The notes beneath the pieces are model-generated. The model saw nothing but the letters and a program-made list of their open reading frames with translations, did no database searches and was not told the origin of the DNA. This document shows, in pieces, positions 34,464 to 43,626 of a stretch of 64,000 nucleotides of DNA. The translations under genes and the position numbers were made by a program. Origin of the DNA: Malonomonas rubra DSM 5091 (GTDB taxonomy: Bacteria > Desulfobacterota > Desulfuromonadia > Desulfuromonadales > Geopsychrobacteraceae). The stretch covers positions 93,509 through 157,508 of the forward strand of contig NZ_FQZT01000008.1 of the NCBI RefSeq assembly GCF_900142125.1. Reading direction: 5' to 3'. The first letter of the stretch is position 1. The number at the start of each line of letters is the position of its first letter.

Positions 34464-34883
34464 ATGAGCGAGTTGCAAATCTCAAACCGGCTGAGTATTC
34501 CTCTTGGCGAAATCGAATTGACGGCAGTTCGTGCGCAGGGAGCGGGCGGGCAAAATGTCAACAAGGTTGCGACCTGTATCCATCTGCGCTTCGATATTCG
34601 CAACTCATCCCTTCCGCAGGAAGTGCAGGAACGGCTGCTCAATTTGCAGGATCACCGCATCAGCAAAGATGGCATCATTGTCATCAAGTCTCAGCAGAGT
34701 CGCAGTCAGGAGCAGAACAAGTTCCTCGCTTTTGAACAGCTGAAAAATCTGATCGCAAAAACCTTTATTCAAAAGAAGAAACGCCGGGCTACCAAACCAA
34801 CCAAAGCAGCCAAAGAGAAACGGTTGCAGAAGAAGAACAAACGAGGCCAATTGAAATCGCTGCGGCGCAAGGTCAGCGAATAA
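34464..34883 (+). CDS. arfB: Alternative ribosome-rescue factor / peptidyl-tRNA hydrolase ArfB
   Basis: This 139-residue release-factor-like protein carries the catalytic GGQ in AQGAGGQNVNKVAT near residue 30. Its C-terminal tail is long and very basic (KKKRRATKPTKAAKEKR..., about residues 100-139), which enters the empty mRNA channel of stalled ribosomes. This matches ArfB (YaeJ), which hydrolyses peptidyl-tRNA on non-stop complexes, and not RF1/RF2, which are much longer. Cytosolic. The start is five bases after the previous stop. Confidence 0.92.
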   Translation: MSELQISNRLSIPLGEIELTAVRAQGAGGQNVNKVATCIHLRFDIRNSSLPQEVQERLLNLQDHRISKDGIIVIKSQQSRSQEQNKFLAFEQLKNLIAKTFIQKKKRRATKPTKAAKEKRLQKKNKRGQLKSLRRKVSE

Positions 34884-34977
34884 AGTCTTTTCTGCAGATA
34901 AAACCAGCCATACCTCTTGCCTCGATCGGTGTTAGCGGGTAAGTTATTAAAATCCTCAAACTTTCTATTAATGGCAA

Positions 34978-36963
34978 ATGAGCGCAATGACATACCTGAT
35001 CGTTGAGCAACAGCAACAACCGCCCGACAATCTGCCTGAACTACTCAAGCAGCTCAGCGGCAAGTACGGTCTGGATATCTACCAGTCTCGCCAGCGTCTG
35101 GTCGGCCGCGGTCTGTCGTTACTGCATAAAGGTGAGCGCAAAGCACTGGAGGAGATTTCTCCGCTGCTGACAGCGAACAATTTTGTTCACTATCTGGTCG
35201 ATCCACGCAAACCGGAATTTGTTCCGCTCCGGCTACGCTCGCTCAGCATTGAAAACGAAAAAATCGTCTTCACCACCCAGAAACGTGAAGTGGTCATCCC
35301 CAAGGGCGCAAATCTGCTGGTGCTCTTCGCCGAGATGTCAGGGGCACTGGCGGAAAAAAGTGTATCCCAGCTGCTCTCCAGCCATGCATATCGCGGCCGC
35401 GACAATGTTCGCCACATAGCAGAGCATAAAGTTTTCCGTACTATCCTGCAGGGCAAGCCGATACTCGACATTTACCTGCTCGATGCAGACAACACTGTTA
35501 TCGACGCAGTACGAATCTTTCCCGGCAAATTCGACCCGAAAGGGCTGGGCGAACGGGCAACAGTCAGCGCGACGCAAAACCTCGACCGCATTCTTAAACT
35601 GGTCGAGGAATACGCAGGGGAATTCACCCTGGCAACCGATTTTGGTCTGGTCAACCTGCCCGGCTGCAACCTGCGCCGGGAAACCCCGGACGAACCCGAT
35701 ACACAGAGGCAAAATCAGCTCAGCCTGGCACGTTACGGCTGGCTGCGCGCCGACATTCTGCGAGCTGGTCCGGTTCTGACATCAGCCCCTGAAAAAGAGA
35801 GCGAACTGCGCGACAGCATCGCAGCCGCCATGTTGACACAGAACCCGGCTCTGGCGGCAGGATCGCAGGTCGAAGAGATCCTGCCGATAGCAGAACAAAT
35901 TGCCAAGGAGATCGAGCGGGACGACCCAGTAAAAGAAAAGAAGCCACCGGTCACCGCGGAAGAAGGCTTACCGGCGCCCCCACCGATTCGCCCCACCTGT
36001 AACTGGAGCAAGCCGAGTTTCTGGTTCGGCAGTGCGGGGGCTGCCATTGCTATCGCCATTGTAGCCTTGTTTGAACTCGACAGCAGTGACTCTTTCGGTG
36101 ATCTGGCGGCCAAAGCCTTTCAGTCCGGGTTCATCTTCCTGCTCCTTTCGGCGTTGCTGGTCTGGTCCGGTTTCTCCTTCATCCGACTGAAGCGGCAGAT
36201 CGAAAACACGCCCACCAGCAAAGCACGCTCGATCGCCATGGGCATGGTCGAGGTCAAAGGGCGGGCAATCCGGCAATACGCGCTGATTTCGCCGATGAGC
36301 CAGATTCCCTGCGTTTTCTACCGGCTGACCAAGTTCCGGCGGGAAAACAACCAGTGGCAGGTCACCAGTAGCAGCACCAGTGATTCGGTTCCTTTTCTGC
36401 TGGAAGACGACACCGGTAAAGTCGAAATCGACCCTGCTGGCTGCCGGGTCAGCGCCGGCACCAAGTATGAAGGGCGGCCCGGGACAACAGGCATGTTTGA
36501 CATGCACCACCCCGCGGACTCGGATGAAAAGTGGGTCGAAGAAGTCGTCATCGAAGGAACTCTGCTCTACGTGCTTGGCTTTGCATCGGTAAAACGCTCA
36601 AATGAACCGACCATGGCGCAGAAGAAAGTCGAAGCGCTGCGTGAGCTGAAGCGCAACCCGCAGGCGATTGAGCAATTTGACGCCGATGGCGACGGCCGTA
36701 TCAGTGAACAGGAGTGGGACAGCGCCCGGCAGGCAGTGGCCGACAAGGTGCTGCGGGAAGAACTGCAGAAGAAAAAACAGAGAAAAAAGCAGGAAGAACA
36801 TATCGTTATCGGCAAAAAGAAAGGTCGACCGATGGTGATCGCAGAAACCCATTCAGAAGAGCGCCTGACCGGCCGATACGCCATTTATGCCAGTCTTATG
36901 CTGGCAGCTGCAGTCGGCCTGGCAGCCTGGGGCATCAATAACCTGTTGAACTTTTTCACCTGA
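34978..36963 (+). CDS. GIDE-domain membrane protein with EF-hand
   Basis: The 661-residue protein has a long soluble N-terminal part (about residues 1-300) of unrecognised fold. Two helices follow (about 340-360 and 380-400). A GIDE-like beta domain comes next (MGMVEVKGRAIR, CVFYRLTKFRR, FLLEDDTGKVEIDPAGCRVSA, about 410-545), then a single EF-hand (DADGDGRISEQEW, with acidic residues at positions 1, 3, 5 and 12). A basic coiled coil and a last helix (about 638-655) close the chain. GIDE domains are known from a eukaryotic mitochondrial E3 ligase and from bacterial proteins encoded beside LemA, as here. No RING domain is present. Function unknown. Confidence 0.65.
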   Translation: MSAMTYLIVEQQQQPPDNLPELLKQLSGKYGLDIYQSRQRLVGRGLSLLHKGERKALEEISPLLTANNFVHYLVDPRKPEFVPLRLRSLSIENEKIVFTTQKREVVIPKGANLLVLFAEMSGALAEKSVSQLLSSHAYRGRDNVRHIAEHKVFRTILQGKPILDIYLLDADNTVIDAVRIFPGKFDPKGLGERATVSATQNLDRILKLVEEYAGEFTLATDFGLVNLPGCNLRRETPDEPDTQRQNQLSLARYGWLRADILRAGPVLTSAPEKESELRDSIAAAMLTQNPALAAGSQVEEILPIAEQIAKEIERDDPVKEKKPPVTAEEGLPAPPPIRPTCNWSKPSFWFGSAGAAIAIAIVALFELDSSDSFGDLAAKAFQSGFIFLLLSALLVWSGFSFIRLKRQIENTPTSKARSIAMGMVEVKGRAIRQYALISPMSQIPCVFYRLTKFRRENNQWQVTSSSTSDSVPFLLEDDTGKVEIDPAGCRVSAGTKYEGRPGTTGMFDMHHPADSDEKWVEEVVIEGTLLYVLGFASVKRSNEPTMAQKKVEALRELKRNPQAIEQFDADGDGRISEQEWDSARQAVADKVLREELQKKKQRKKQEEHIVIGKKKGRPMVIAETHSEERLTGRYAIYASLMLAAAVGLAAWGINNLLNFFT

Positions 36964-36982
36964 AGCGGATAAAGGAGAGACT

Positions 36983-37552
36983 ATGACTGGCTGGATTGTT
37001 TTGGGAGTTATTTTATTGTTGCTGGCGGCGGTGGTGCTTTACGTCATCATCATCTACAACGGCTTCGTCGCCCTGAAAAACAACATCAATCAGGATTGGA
37101 GCAATATCGATGTGCTGTTAAAGCAGCGCTACGACGAACTGCCGAAACTGATCAAGGTCTGCGAAGGCTACATGCAGCACGAGCAGAAAACCCTGGAGGC
37201 AGTGATCAAGGCGCGCTCGGCGATCAACACAGCCAACAATGATCACGACCGCATGCAGGCTCAGAACATGCTGACCGACACCCTGAAGTCACTGTTCATG
37301 GTCGTCGAACGCTATCCGGAGCTAAAGGCGGATACCGGCTTCCACCAGCTTTCAGCCAGGATCACCGAACTGGAGGACCAGATCGCCGACCGCCGCGAAC
37401 TGTTCAACGCTTCGGTCACCATCTATAACACCCGGCTCGATCAGTTCCCGGATGTGATTGTCGCACGGCTGTTCAACTTTGCCGCCCGCGAGTTGTGGAA
37501 GATCGATCCGGCCCACCGCCAGGATGTCGATGTCAGCTTCCAGCATACGTAA
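36983..37552 (+). CDS. lemA: LemA family protein
   Basis: This 189-residue protein has an N-terminal membrane anchor (IVLGVILLLLAAVVLYVIIIYNGFV) and a four-helix LemA bundle outside or inside the membrane. Conserved features are LKNNINQDWSNIDVLLKQRYDELPKLI, the polar turn after it, and the C-terminal ITELEDQIADRRELFNASVTIYNTRLDQFPD. It lies 19 bases after the GIDE-domain gene, with GGAGAG before the ATG. The pairing with GIDE proteins recurs in bacteria and suggests one membrane complex. Confidence 0.93.
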   Translation: MTGWIVLGVILLLLAAVVLYVIIIYNGFVALKNNINQDWSNIDVLLKQRYDELPKLIKVCEGYMQHEQKTLEAVIKARSAINTANNDHDRMQAQNMLTDTLKSLFMVVERYPELKADTGFHQLSARITELEDQIADRRELFNASVTIYNTRLDQFPDVIVARLFNFAARELWKIDPAHRQDVDVSFQHT

Positions 37553-37668
37553 AAAAGATTAAAATCGGCCGCGCCGGTTACCGATAAGAGGGTAGTGCTC
37601 TGTTGTTATTTTCGGCAGAGCCTGCCCGACTCCATGGATGGGGTCCAAATGTATGAGGACGTTCATTC

Positions 37669-38265
37669 ATGAAGATCAGCCATTATCAGATTCTCGGCAT
37701 CCCGGAAAATGCCGATTTAAGACAGGTTAAAGCTGCTTATCGCAGTATGGCCAAACGCTTCCACCCCGACACCAACAGCGGCTCGGAAGCGGCGGCCGAA
37801 CTGTTCCGCCAACTCAGTGAAGCCTACCGGGTTCTCAGCGATGAACAACTGCGCAAGGCTTATGATCGAACGCTGACGCCACCCCAGCCTGCACCTGCAA
37901 AAGAAAAAGCACAAACAGGGAAAAAAGCGGCGCCAAAACAGGACCCGCAACAAAAATTCAATAAATTTCTCCATTCGCTCCTCGATGCTATTTTCGAAGA
38001 ACCGGACCCACCTCCGGGCAGGCCCGCGCAGGCCCGCGCTTCGCCACACAAGAGAGGGCAACACAAGCCGCGCGATAAACCGGATTTCAACTTCTACTAC
38101 TACCTGGAGATCGAGCGCAGCAACAGTCCCTACAGCTGCGGAGAGGATGGCATCTACCGCCGTTCCAAACCACAGGCAAAAAACAAACCGAAGTTCAGCA
38201 GGGTTCCCGGCAGCAGCTTTGTCTGCCTTTTGCTGTTGGTCCTTTTGCAGTTCTTCAAACATTGA
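37669..38265 (+). CDS. J-domain protein with C-terminal membrane helix
   Basis: The 198-residue protein has an N-terminal J domain (residues 3-68) with the HPD triplet in MAKRFHPDTNSG. A charged, Pro/Lys-rich linker (70-150) and a hydrophobic end (FVCLLLLVLLQFFKH) follow. J domains stimulate Hsp70 ATPase. The tail anchor suggests it recruits DnaK to the inner membrane. It is not full-length DnaJ: the Gly/Phe region and zinc repeats are absent. A terminator begins at its stop codon. Confidence 0.88.
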   Translation: MKISHYQILGIPENADLRQVKAAYRSMAKRFHPDTNSGSEAAAELFRQLSEAYRVLSDEQLRKAYDRTLTPPQPAPAKEKAQTGKKAAPKQDPQQKFNKFLHSLLDAIFEEPDPPPGRPAQARASPHKRGQHKPRDKPDFNFYYYLEIERSNSPYSCGEDGIYRRSKPQAKNKPKFSRVPGSSFVCLLLLVLLQFFKH

Positions 38266-38299
38266 AACGGGTCGTCTTGAATCGAGGCGGCCCGTTTTC
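38265..38299 (+). terminator. Rho-independent terminator
   Basis: AAACGGGTCGTC and GGCGGCCCGTTTT form a 12-pair stem (three G-T pairs) with a nine-base loop and four T. It overlaps the last base of the J-domain stop codon. Confidence 0.8.
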
Positions 38300-38335
38300 T
38301 GTTTCCAGCTAAAGGCTGTGGGCTTTCGATTTATC

Positions 38336-38363
38336 TTGACTCGGGCTATCATTCAACTATCTT
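38336..38363 (+). promoter_or_regulatory. Sigma-70 type promoter
   Basis: TTGACT, a 16-base spacer and TATCTT stand 27 bases before the small CxxC protein. The promoter could drive that gene, the thioesterase and EfpL as one transcript. Confidence 0.5.
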
Positions 38364-38389
38364 CGTACTTCTTCTGCAGGAGTTGAAAA

Positions 38390-38578
38390 ATGGCCGAGAA
38401 AACAGATGATTTGAAAATGTGCCAGCTCAAGGCACAAGGGCTGATGGAAGAGATCGATCGCCGCTCCGACAAACCAGAGTTTGTTTGCGGAAAGTGCCGC
38501 GCCAAAGCAAATCGAGCCGAGGACCTGCACAACCCTCGTCCCCTGGGCAAGAACAAGCTTGACAGCTTCTGGAGTTGA
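38390..38578 (+). CDS. Small conserved CxxC protein
   Basis: The 62-residue protein has a CGKC pair (residues 36-39, VCGKCRAKANRAEDLHNPRPL) and a cysteine near residue 11 that could complete a metal site. It is otherwise helical. The family is unknown to me, but such short proteins occur in Geobacter relatives. GCAGGAG precedes the ATG. It begins a three-gene run with the thioesterase and EfpL. Confidence 0.6.
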   Translation: MAEKTDDLKMCQLKAQGLMEEIDRRSDKPEFVCGKCRAKANRAEDLHNPRPLGKNKLDSFWS

Positions 38579-38604
38579 GCCCCTAAAGCACAAAGGATAA
38601 AACC

Positions 38605-39015
38605 GTGGAGAACAAACTCGACTTTTTCCGCCAGAACGACCAGTTTGCCAAACATTGCGGCATCGAACTGCTTGATGGCCGCCCCGGTTGGGCCAAAGCA
38701 AAGATGGAGATCAAACCGATCCATCTCAACGGAGCCAAAACTGTTCATGGCGGAGCAATCTTCACCCTGGCCGACTTCACCTTCGCCGTCGCGTCCAACA
38801 GCCACGGCCAACTGGCGCTGGCAATCAATACCAGCATGTCCTTCGTCAAAGCAGCCTATGACGGCGTTCTTTTCGCCGAGGCGAAAGAACTGTCGCTGAA
38901 CAGGAAGCTGGGAACTTACGAGGTTCGCATCAGCGACGAAGAGGATAGGTTGATCGCCCAGTTCCAGGGCACAGCTTTTCGCAAAGAAGAAAACCTCATC
39001 ACCACCGATTCGTAA
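38605..39015 (+). CDS. PaaI-family hotdog thioesterase
   Basis: This 136-residue single hotdog-fold protein shows the PaaI/YbgC-like core: the active-site loop VHGGAIFTLADFTFAVASNSHG, then LAINTSMSFVKAAYDGVLFAEAKEL. The enzyme should hydrolyse acyl-CoA thioesters, substrate unknown. The GTG at 38605 has AAGGA upstream. It is followed 15 bases later by efpL. Confidence 0.85.
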   Translation: MENKLDFFRQNDQFAKHCGIELLDGRPGWAKAKMEIKPIHLNGAKTVHGGAIFTLADFTFAVASNSHGQLALAINTSMSFVKAAYDGVLFAEAKELSLNRKLGTYEVRISDEEDRLIAQFQGTAFRKEENLITTDS

Positions 39016-39030
39016 AACAAGGAGATCGAC

Positions 39031-39597
39031 ATGATTAACGCCGGCGACCTGAAACGCGGCACCGTAATGCAACTGGATGACGCGCCCTGCATCGTGCTCG
39101 ACGTCACCCAGCAGTCCCCGACAGCCCGAGGCGGCAACACCCTGATAAAAACCAAGTACCGCAACCTGATCAGCGGCCAGGTGCTGCAGAAAACCTTCAA
39201 ATCGGGCGACCGCATCGATGAGGCCGATTTCAACCGCCGCAAAGGCCAGTTCCTTTACGCCTCCGGCGACGGCGGCGTCTTTATGGACCAGGAATCTTAC
39301 GAACAGTACGAAATCGAAGGCGACATGTACGACGATATCAAAGGCTACCTGCTGGAAGGCGGCGAAGTCTCACTTGGCGTTTTCAACGACCAGGTTGTCA
39401 GCCTCGAAGTCCCGCAGGTGGTCGAGCTGGAAGTGACCGAAACCGCCCCGGCAATCAAAAATGCGACTGCTACAGCGCAGACCAAGGAAGCGATTCTGGA
39501 AACCGGAATTTCGGTGCAAGTTCCCGGCTATCTGGAAGCAGGGGAACGGATTAAAGTCGACACCCGTGAATGCCGGTTTGTTTCACGCGCTCAATAA
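39031..39597 (+). CDS. yeiP: Elongation factor P-like protein (YeiP/EfpL)
   Basis: The 188-residue protein has three beta domains as in EF-P. The tip loop reads QQSPTARGGNT with an arginine (Arg33) where EF-P has the modified lysine. The same QSPTARG is found in E. coli YeiP, now called EfpL. The last strand (APAIKNATATAQTK, then VQVPGYLEAGERI) is also YeiP-like. It relieves ribosome stalling at proline and other difficult motifs. AAGGAG precedes the ATG. Because the tip is arginine, the EpmA/EpmB lysylation pathway is not needed for this paralogue. Confidence 0.9.
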   Translation: MINAGDLKRGTVMQLDDAPCIVLDVTQQSPTARGGNTLIKTKYRNLISGQVLQKTFKSGDRIDEADFNRRKGQFLYASGDGGVFMDQESYEQYEIEGDMYDDIKGYLLEGGEVSLGVFNDQVVSLEVPQVVELEVTETAPAIKNATATAQTKEAILETGISVQVPGYLEAGERIKVDTRECRFVSRAQ

Positions 39598-39654
39598 ACG
39601 GGGACGGAAAAGCCTCTTTACTGATAGCAAAAAAACATTTTATCGGCGCGATCC

Positions 39655-39681
39655 TTGATTTTTTCTAACCCTATTTATAGA
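39655..39681 (+). promoter_or_regulatory. Possible promoter of the PstS-like gene
   Basis: TTGATT, a 15-base spacer and TATAGA lie about 47 bases before the ATG. The spacer is short, so the call is weak. Confidence 0.35.
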
Positions 39682-39727
39682 ATGCACAAATTAGCCTCTT
39701 CTAGTTTTCATAGAGTGGGAGTGTTGC

Positions 39728-40498
39728 ATGGCTAGAAAAATCCTCACCGGTGCTTTGCTTATATTGCTATTTTCCCCTTTCGGTGGTTGGGCACAACAAG
39801 CCGAAATGATTGCCGGTGCGGCTGCATCGACGGAAATCACTCAGCTGTTTTTTGAGCATTTCCGGCACAACTTCGCCTGTGCAGAATACGATTTCAAAGT
39901 TATGGCGACCCCAATCCGCCATAAAAGTGGTGTCCTGACCACCAACAAGTTTATCTTCGGTCGGATTGCCAACCCGCTGGAGCAGGATGAAAAATCGATG
40001 GGCAAGGAGGAGATCCTGCTCGGCAACGTTCCTGTGATCGCTGTTGTCGGCCTGGAAACTGAAGCCAACGGGATCACCCTGAAACAGCTGGAGCAGATTT
40101 ACACGCGAAAAATTACCAACTGGAAAGAAGTGGGTGGCAACGACGCGCCGATCATGCTGATCGGCAAAAGCAGTGATGATGCCCTGCTCAAAACCCTGCG
40201 AAGGGAGTATCCTTTTTTCCAGACCGCCAGGTTCGACAAGATCATCAAATACGATGATGAAACTTCGAAGTTTCTGCAATCACCCGCAGGTGCTCACGCT
40301 ATCGCTTTCGGCGCCATGCCGAATTTCCAACTCTACAATCATCTCCCGGTCGATGGCTTCAACGCTGCGATTTCCGTTGGCTTGGCTTACGACAAAAAAA
40401 ACGCACACCTGCCGGTGGTCAAAGCAGCCAAAATGTTTGCTGCCAGCCCGGAATGGCGTGAATTACTGAAAACGATTGATGCCTTGCCGATCAATTGA
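39728..40498 (+). CDS. Solitary PstS-like periplasmic substrate-binding protein
   Basis: This 256-residue protein has a signal peptide (ARKILTGALLILLFSPFGGWAQQ) and a PBP-like phosphate-binding-type domain. It shows AGAAASTEITQLFF near the N-terminus, LKQLEQIYTRKITNWKEVGG, and the final PEWRELL helix. No PstC, PstA or PstB gene is next to it, so it is an orphan binder, possibly for phosphate or a related anion or a sensor input. A clear paralogue lies at 58402-59178. Confidence 0.75.
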   Translation: MARKILTGALLILLFSPFGGWAQQAEMIAGAAASTEITQLFFEHFRHNFACAEYDFKVMATPIRHKSGVLTTNKFIFGRIANPLEQDEKSMGKEEILLGNVPVIAVVGLETEANGITLKQLEQIYTRKITNWKEVGGNDAPIMLIGKSSDDALLKTLRREYPFFQTARFDKIIKYDDETSKFLQSPAGAHAIAFGAMPNFQLYNHLPVDGFNAAISVGLAYDKKNAHLPVVKAAKMFAASPEWRELLKTIDALPIN

Positions 40499-40519
40499 TT
40501 TTCCCCTTATACTCACAAG

Positions 40520-40550
40520 CAAGGGCGGGCTTTTTGTCCGCCCTTTTTTT
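40520..40550 (+). terminator. Rho-independent terminator
   Basis: AAGGGCGGGC and GTCCGCCCTT form a stem with a TTTTT loop and are followed by five or more T. Confidence 0.9.
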
Positions 40551-40580
40551 ATTGGCGCCAACAGAAACCAGAGAAAACCG

Positions 40581-41183
40581 ATGACACTTGAGCAGATCAT
40601 AACCCGCCTGCAGAAGTATCAACCCACGATTATTGAAAATGTCGATAAACGTCAGGCAGCGGTCGCCATGCTACTGACAGCAAATAACGGTGTTCCCGAG
40701 GTACTGTTTATCCGCCGGGCAGAATATGACGGCGATCCCTGGTCGGGCGATATCGCCTTCCCGGGCGGTGGGATTGAAGCACAGGATGCCAATGCGCAAG
40801 CGGCTGCAGAGCGGGAGACCCGGGAAGAGATCGGTCTGAGGTTACAGCGGAATACTTACCTGGGGCGGTTGGATGATTTAAAAGGGGCCTACCTGCCGGT
40901 GCAGATTTCCTGCTTTGTCTATCTGCTGGACAAAAAGCCTCAATTCAAACTGAATGGCGAAGTCGTCGACACCTTCTGGATGCCGCTAGAAGAACTACTC
41001 AGCCCGCAACGCCGCCACGAAAAAACCTTCGAATTCCGCGGCACCATGCGCACCAACCCGATTATCGAAATGGACGGTTACTGCGACCACTTCCTCTGGG
41101 GCATCACCTACCGATTGCTGGAAAACTTTTTCAATCTGCTCGGCTGCCAGCCTCAATCGCTCAGCAAAGAAGCTTTGGGGTAA
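40581..41183 (+). CDS. CoA-diphosphatase-type Nudix hydrolase
   Basis: The 200-residue protein carries a Nudix box, GGGIEAQDANAQAAAERE then TREEIGL, of the NudL/CoA pyrophosphatase type, preceded by DPWSGDIAFPGG. This subfamily cleaves CoA or nucleotide diphosphates. The ATG at 40581 is the first after the terminator; the frame extends upstream but runs through the terminator. It converges on the alpha/beta hydrolase with a 20-base gap. Confidence 0.85.
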   Translation: MTLEQIITRLQKYQPTIIENVDKRQAAVAMLLTANNGVPEVLFIRRAEYDGDPWSGDIAFPGGGIEAQDANAQAAAERETREEIGLRLQRNTYLGRLDDLKGAYLPVQISCFVYLLDKKPQFKLNGEVVDTFWMPLEELLSPQRRHEKTFEFRGTMRTNPIIEMDGYCDHFLWGITYRLLENFFNLLGCQPQSLSKEALG

Positions 41184-41203
41184 CTCGTAAGCAACATTCC
41201 CGT

Positions 41204-41959
41204 TCAATCCAGACCTGCCATAAATTCGGCGATCAAGGCGAAATACTCACGTGCGTTGACAAACATGATGTCATTATGGTTGCCCTGCGGGAAAATCTTC
41301 AGATTTTTTTTGCCGATCGCCCATTGATAAAGCCGCTGCCCATGGCTGACATCGACCAACCCGTCGTTCTGCGTGTGCATAACCAGTAGTGGCCCCGGAT
41401 AGGCAGAGAGCTTCTGCTGGTGATCCAGGCGTTCGGCAACCTCGGCTTTCAATTCTTCTGCGCTGCAACCCAGTTCCTGCGGGTGCACCCGCAACAGCAG
41501 GCGCTCAAGCACGTCAGCCACACCACTTTCGATGATAAGTCCCGCCGCCTGAGGGAAACGGGCTGCAGCCTCGATAGCAAAAATGGAACCGACACTGCGG
41601 CCGAAGAAAATCAATTCAGAGGCAGGCCTGCCGAGCGCCTCAATCGTCGGCACTACGTCATCGAGCATTTTTCCCAACTGGGGCTGTCCACTCGACTGGC
41701 CGTAGCCCCGCAGCTCAGCGAGTAGAACATTGCACCCCATCTGCTGGAGGATCGCGACGAAATCACCCTGCCAGTCATCGACAATCTCGCCGTTGCCGTG
41801 AAAATGAACCAGCGTCTTTGCCTGCGGATCTATTTCATGGTAGCTGCAGGCGAGCTTGGCATCGCCACAGTCAACCCAGAAAGGGTCGGAAAAAGACCCT
41901 TGGCGAGGGAAAAAATAGCGCTCGCTGATGAACCTGTGGTTAAGCAAATCCGCCATCAT
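41204..41959 (-). CDS. Alpha/beta hydrolase
   Basis: This 251-residue cytosolic hydrolase has HFHGNGEIVDDW (oxyanion region), a nucleophile elbow GRSVGS, the acid in QNDGLVDVSH, and the catalytic histidine in QGNHND. No lid or signal peptide is obvious. It may be an esterase or peptidase; the substrate is unknown. AAAAGGAGAAAA precedes the ATG at 41959. It follows the HerA-like gene by ten bases and is probably coupled to it. Confidence 0.85.
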   Translation of the reverse strand: MMADLLNHRFISERYFFPRQGSFSDPFWVDCGDAKLACSYHEIDPQAKTLVHFHGNGEIVDDWQGDFVAILQQMGCNVLLAELRGYGQSSGQPQLGKMLDDVVPTIEALGRPASELIFFGRSVGSIFAIEAAARFPQAAGLIIESGVADVLERLLLRVHPQELGCSAEELKAEVAERLDHQQKLSAYPGPLLVMHTQNDGLVDVSHGQRLYQWAIGKKNLKIFPQGNHNDIMFVNAREYFALIAEFMAGLD

Positions 41960-41969
41960 TTTTCTCCTT

Positions 41970-43463
41970 TTATCTTCGCCCGAAGATCGAACCGAGTACA
42001 CCCCGGATGATCTGTCGTCCGAGCTGGCTGCCGATAGAGCGGGCGGCGCTTTTGACCAGTGCTTCAGCTGTGCTCTGGCGGCGGGAACCGCCCCGGCTGC
42101 TGGAGCGACGCGCCATCTGCCGTTCGGCTTTTTCCTCTTCCAGTCGCGCCTTTTCCGCCGCGTCCAGTTTCTCCTGCTCGGCAGTTTTCTGCTTCAACAG
42201 TTCATAGGCCGACTCGCGGTCAACCGACTGTTCGTAAGCACTGCCTACGGGTGAACGCTGCATCATTGTCAGCCGTTCAGCTTCCGTCAAAGGACCTATC
42301 TGGCCTTCCGGCGGGGAGATCAGTGTCCGTGCGACCGGCGTCGGGCTGCCATCGTCATCAAGCACCGAAATCAGAGCCTCACCGATGCCAAGCTGGGTCA
42401 CCGCAGACTCCGTATCGATATTGGGGTTGGCACGGAAAGACTGGGCGACCGCCTTGACCGTTTTCCGATCCTTCGGTGTGAATGCGCGCAGTGCGTGCTG
42501 AATTTTCATCCCCAGCTGGCCGAGGATATCCTCCGGAATATCGAGGGGACTCTGGCTGATAAAATAGATACCGACACCTTTAGAGCGGATCAGCCGCACC
42601 ACTTGTTCGATTTTGTCGAGTAGGCTTTTCGGTGCATCTTCGAACAGCAGGTGAGCCTCGTCAAAAAACAGCACCAGCTTCGGCCGATCAGCGTCACCAG
42701 CCTCTGGCAGTTGCTCGAACAGCTCCGCCAGCAGCCAGAGCAGGAAAGCGGCATAGACCCGCGGGGAGCGGTGAATCAGCGTGCTGGCATCGAGCAGGCT
42801 GATAACGCCCCGACCGGAAAAATCACAATGCATCAGGTCTTTCAACTGAAGCGCCGGTTCACCAAAGAACTGTTCCGCCCCCTGTTCTTCCAGCACCAGT
42901 AAGCGCCGTTGAATTGCGCCGAGGCTACTGCCGGCGATGTTGCCATATTCGTTCCGCAACTCCTTGGCATTATCTCCCATCCAGTTGAGCATCGAACGCA
43001 GATCTTTCAGGTCGAGCAACAACATTCCTTCATCATCCGCAATATCGAAGGCGGCGTAGAGAATACCGGTCTGAGCCTCGTTCAGCTCGAGCAGGTTCGC
43101 CAGCAGCAATGGCCCCATCTCCGTGATGGTCGTTCGCACCGGGTGTCCCTGGTCATTATCGATACTCCAGAAAAGCGTCGGGCAGGGCTGTTGCCGGTAC
43201 TCAGGCAGCGGAATCTTTGCCAGGCGCTCATCGATCTTCGGATGTGGTTTGCCGCTTGCGGCCAGCCCGGACAAGTCCCCTTTTACATCTGCGGCAAAAA
43301 CCGGCACCCCCAGGCGTGAAAAGCCCTCAGCCAGCATCTGTAACGTTACCGTTTTTCCAGTTCCGGTGGCACCAGCGATCAGGCCATGCCTGTTGCTCAT
43401 GCGCGCGAGCTGTTGTATCAGCTTCCCTTCGCTGCCCCCCAGATTGATAACCGATTCAGCCAT
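41970..43463 (-). CDS. DUF853/YjgR-type HerA-like ATPase
   Basis: The 497-residue protein begins with the Walker A motif in [13 protein letters not shown] and has a Walker [15 protein letters not shown]. The middle part ([28 protein letters not shown]) is typical of DUF853. The C-terminal 80 residues form a charged coiled coil and a basic tail ([13 protein letters not shown]). It is related to HerA/FtsK-type ATPases but lacks a partner nuclease NurA here. Cellular role unknown. The start is the ATG at 43463 with GAGGAG upstream, not the TTG at 43469. Confidence 0.88.
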   Translation of the reverse strand: MAESVINLGGSEGKLIQQLARMSNRHGLIAGATGTGKTVTLQMLAEGFSRLGVPVFAADVKGDLSGLAASGKPHPKIDERLAKIPLPEYRQQPCPTLFWSIDNDQGHPVRTTITEMGPLLLANLLELNEAQTGILYAAFDIADDEGMLLLDLKDLRSMLNWMGDNAKELRNEYGNIAGSSLGAIQRRLLVLEEQGAEQFFGEPALQLKDLMHCDFSGRGVISLLDASTLIHRSPRVYAAFLLWLLAELFEQLPEAGDADRPKLVLFFDEAHLLFEDAPKSLLDKIEQVVRLIRSKGVGIYFISQSPLDIPEDILGQLGMKIQHALRAFTPKDRKTVKAVAQSFRANPNIDTESAVTQLGIGEALISVLDDDGSPTPVARTLISPPEGQIGPLTEAERLTMMQRSPVGSAYEQSVDRESAYELLKQKTAEQEKLDAAEKARLEEEKAERQMARRSSSRGGSRRQSTAEALVKSAARSIGSQLGRQIIRGVLGSIFGRR

Positions 43464-43550
43464 GTCCAACTCCTCGTGAAAAATTCCCAGCTACATCCGC
43501 TCACTGATTCAGGAAAGTATAGCCGAGTTTTCTCGGTTTGAACTGCGCAA

Positions 43551-43583
43551 CAAAAAACGGGGCAGATAATACCTGCCCCCGTT
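43551..43583 (-). terminator. ilvB terminator
   Basis: On the minus strand AACGGGGGCAG and CTGCCCCGTT form a stem with a seven-base loop and six T after it. It lies 44 bases after the ilvB stop, so ilvB is monocistronic. Confidence 0.88.
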
Positions 43584-43626
43584 CATTACGATCCCGTTCT
43601 CGTCAGAGAACCCCCTCGTTTTCCCA

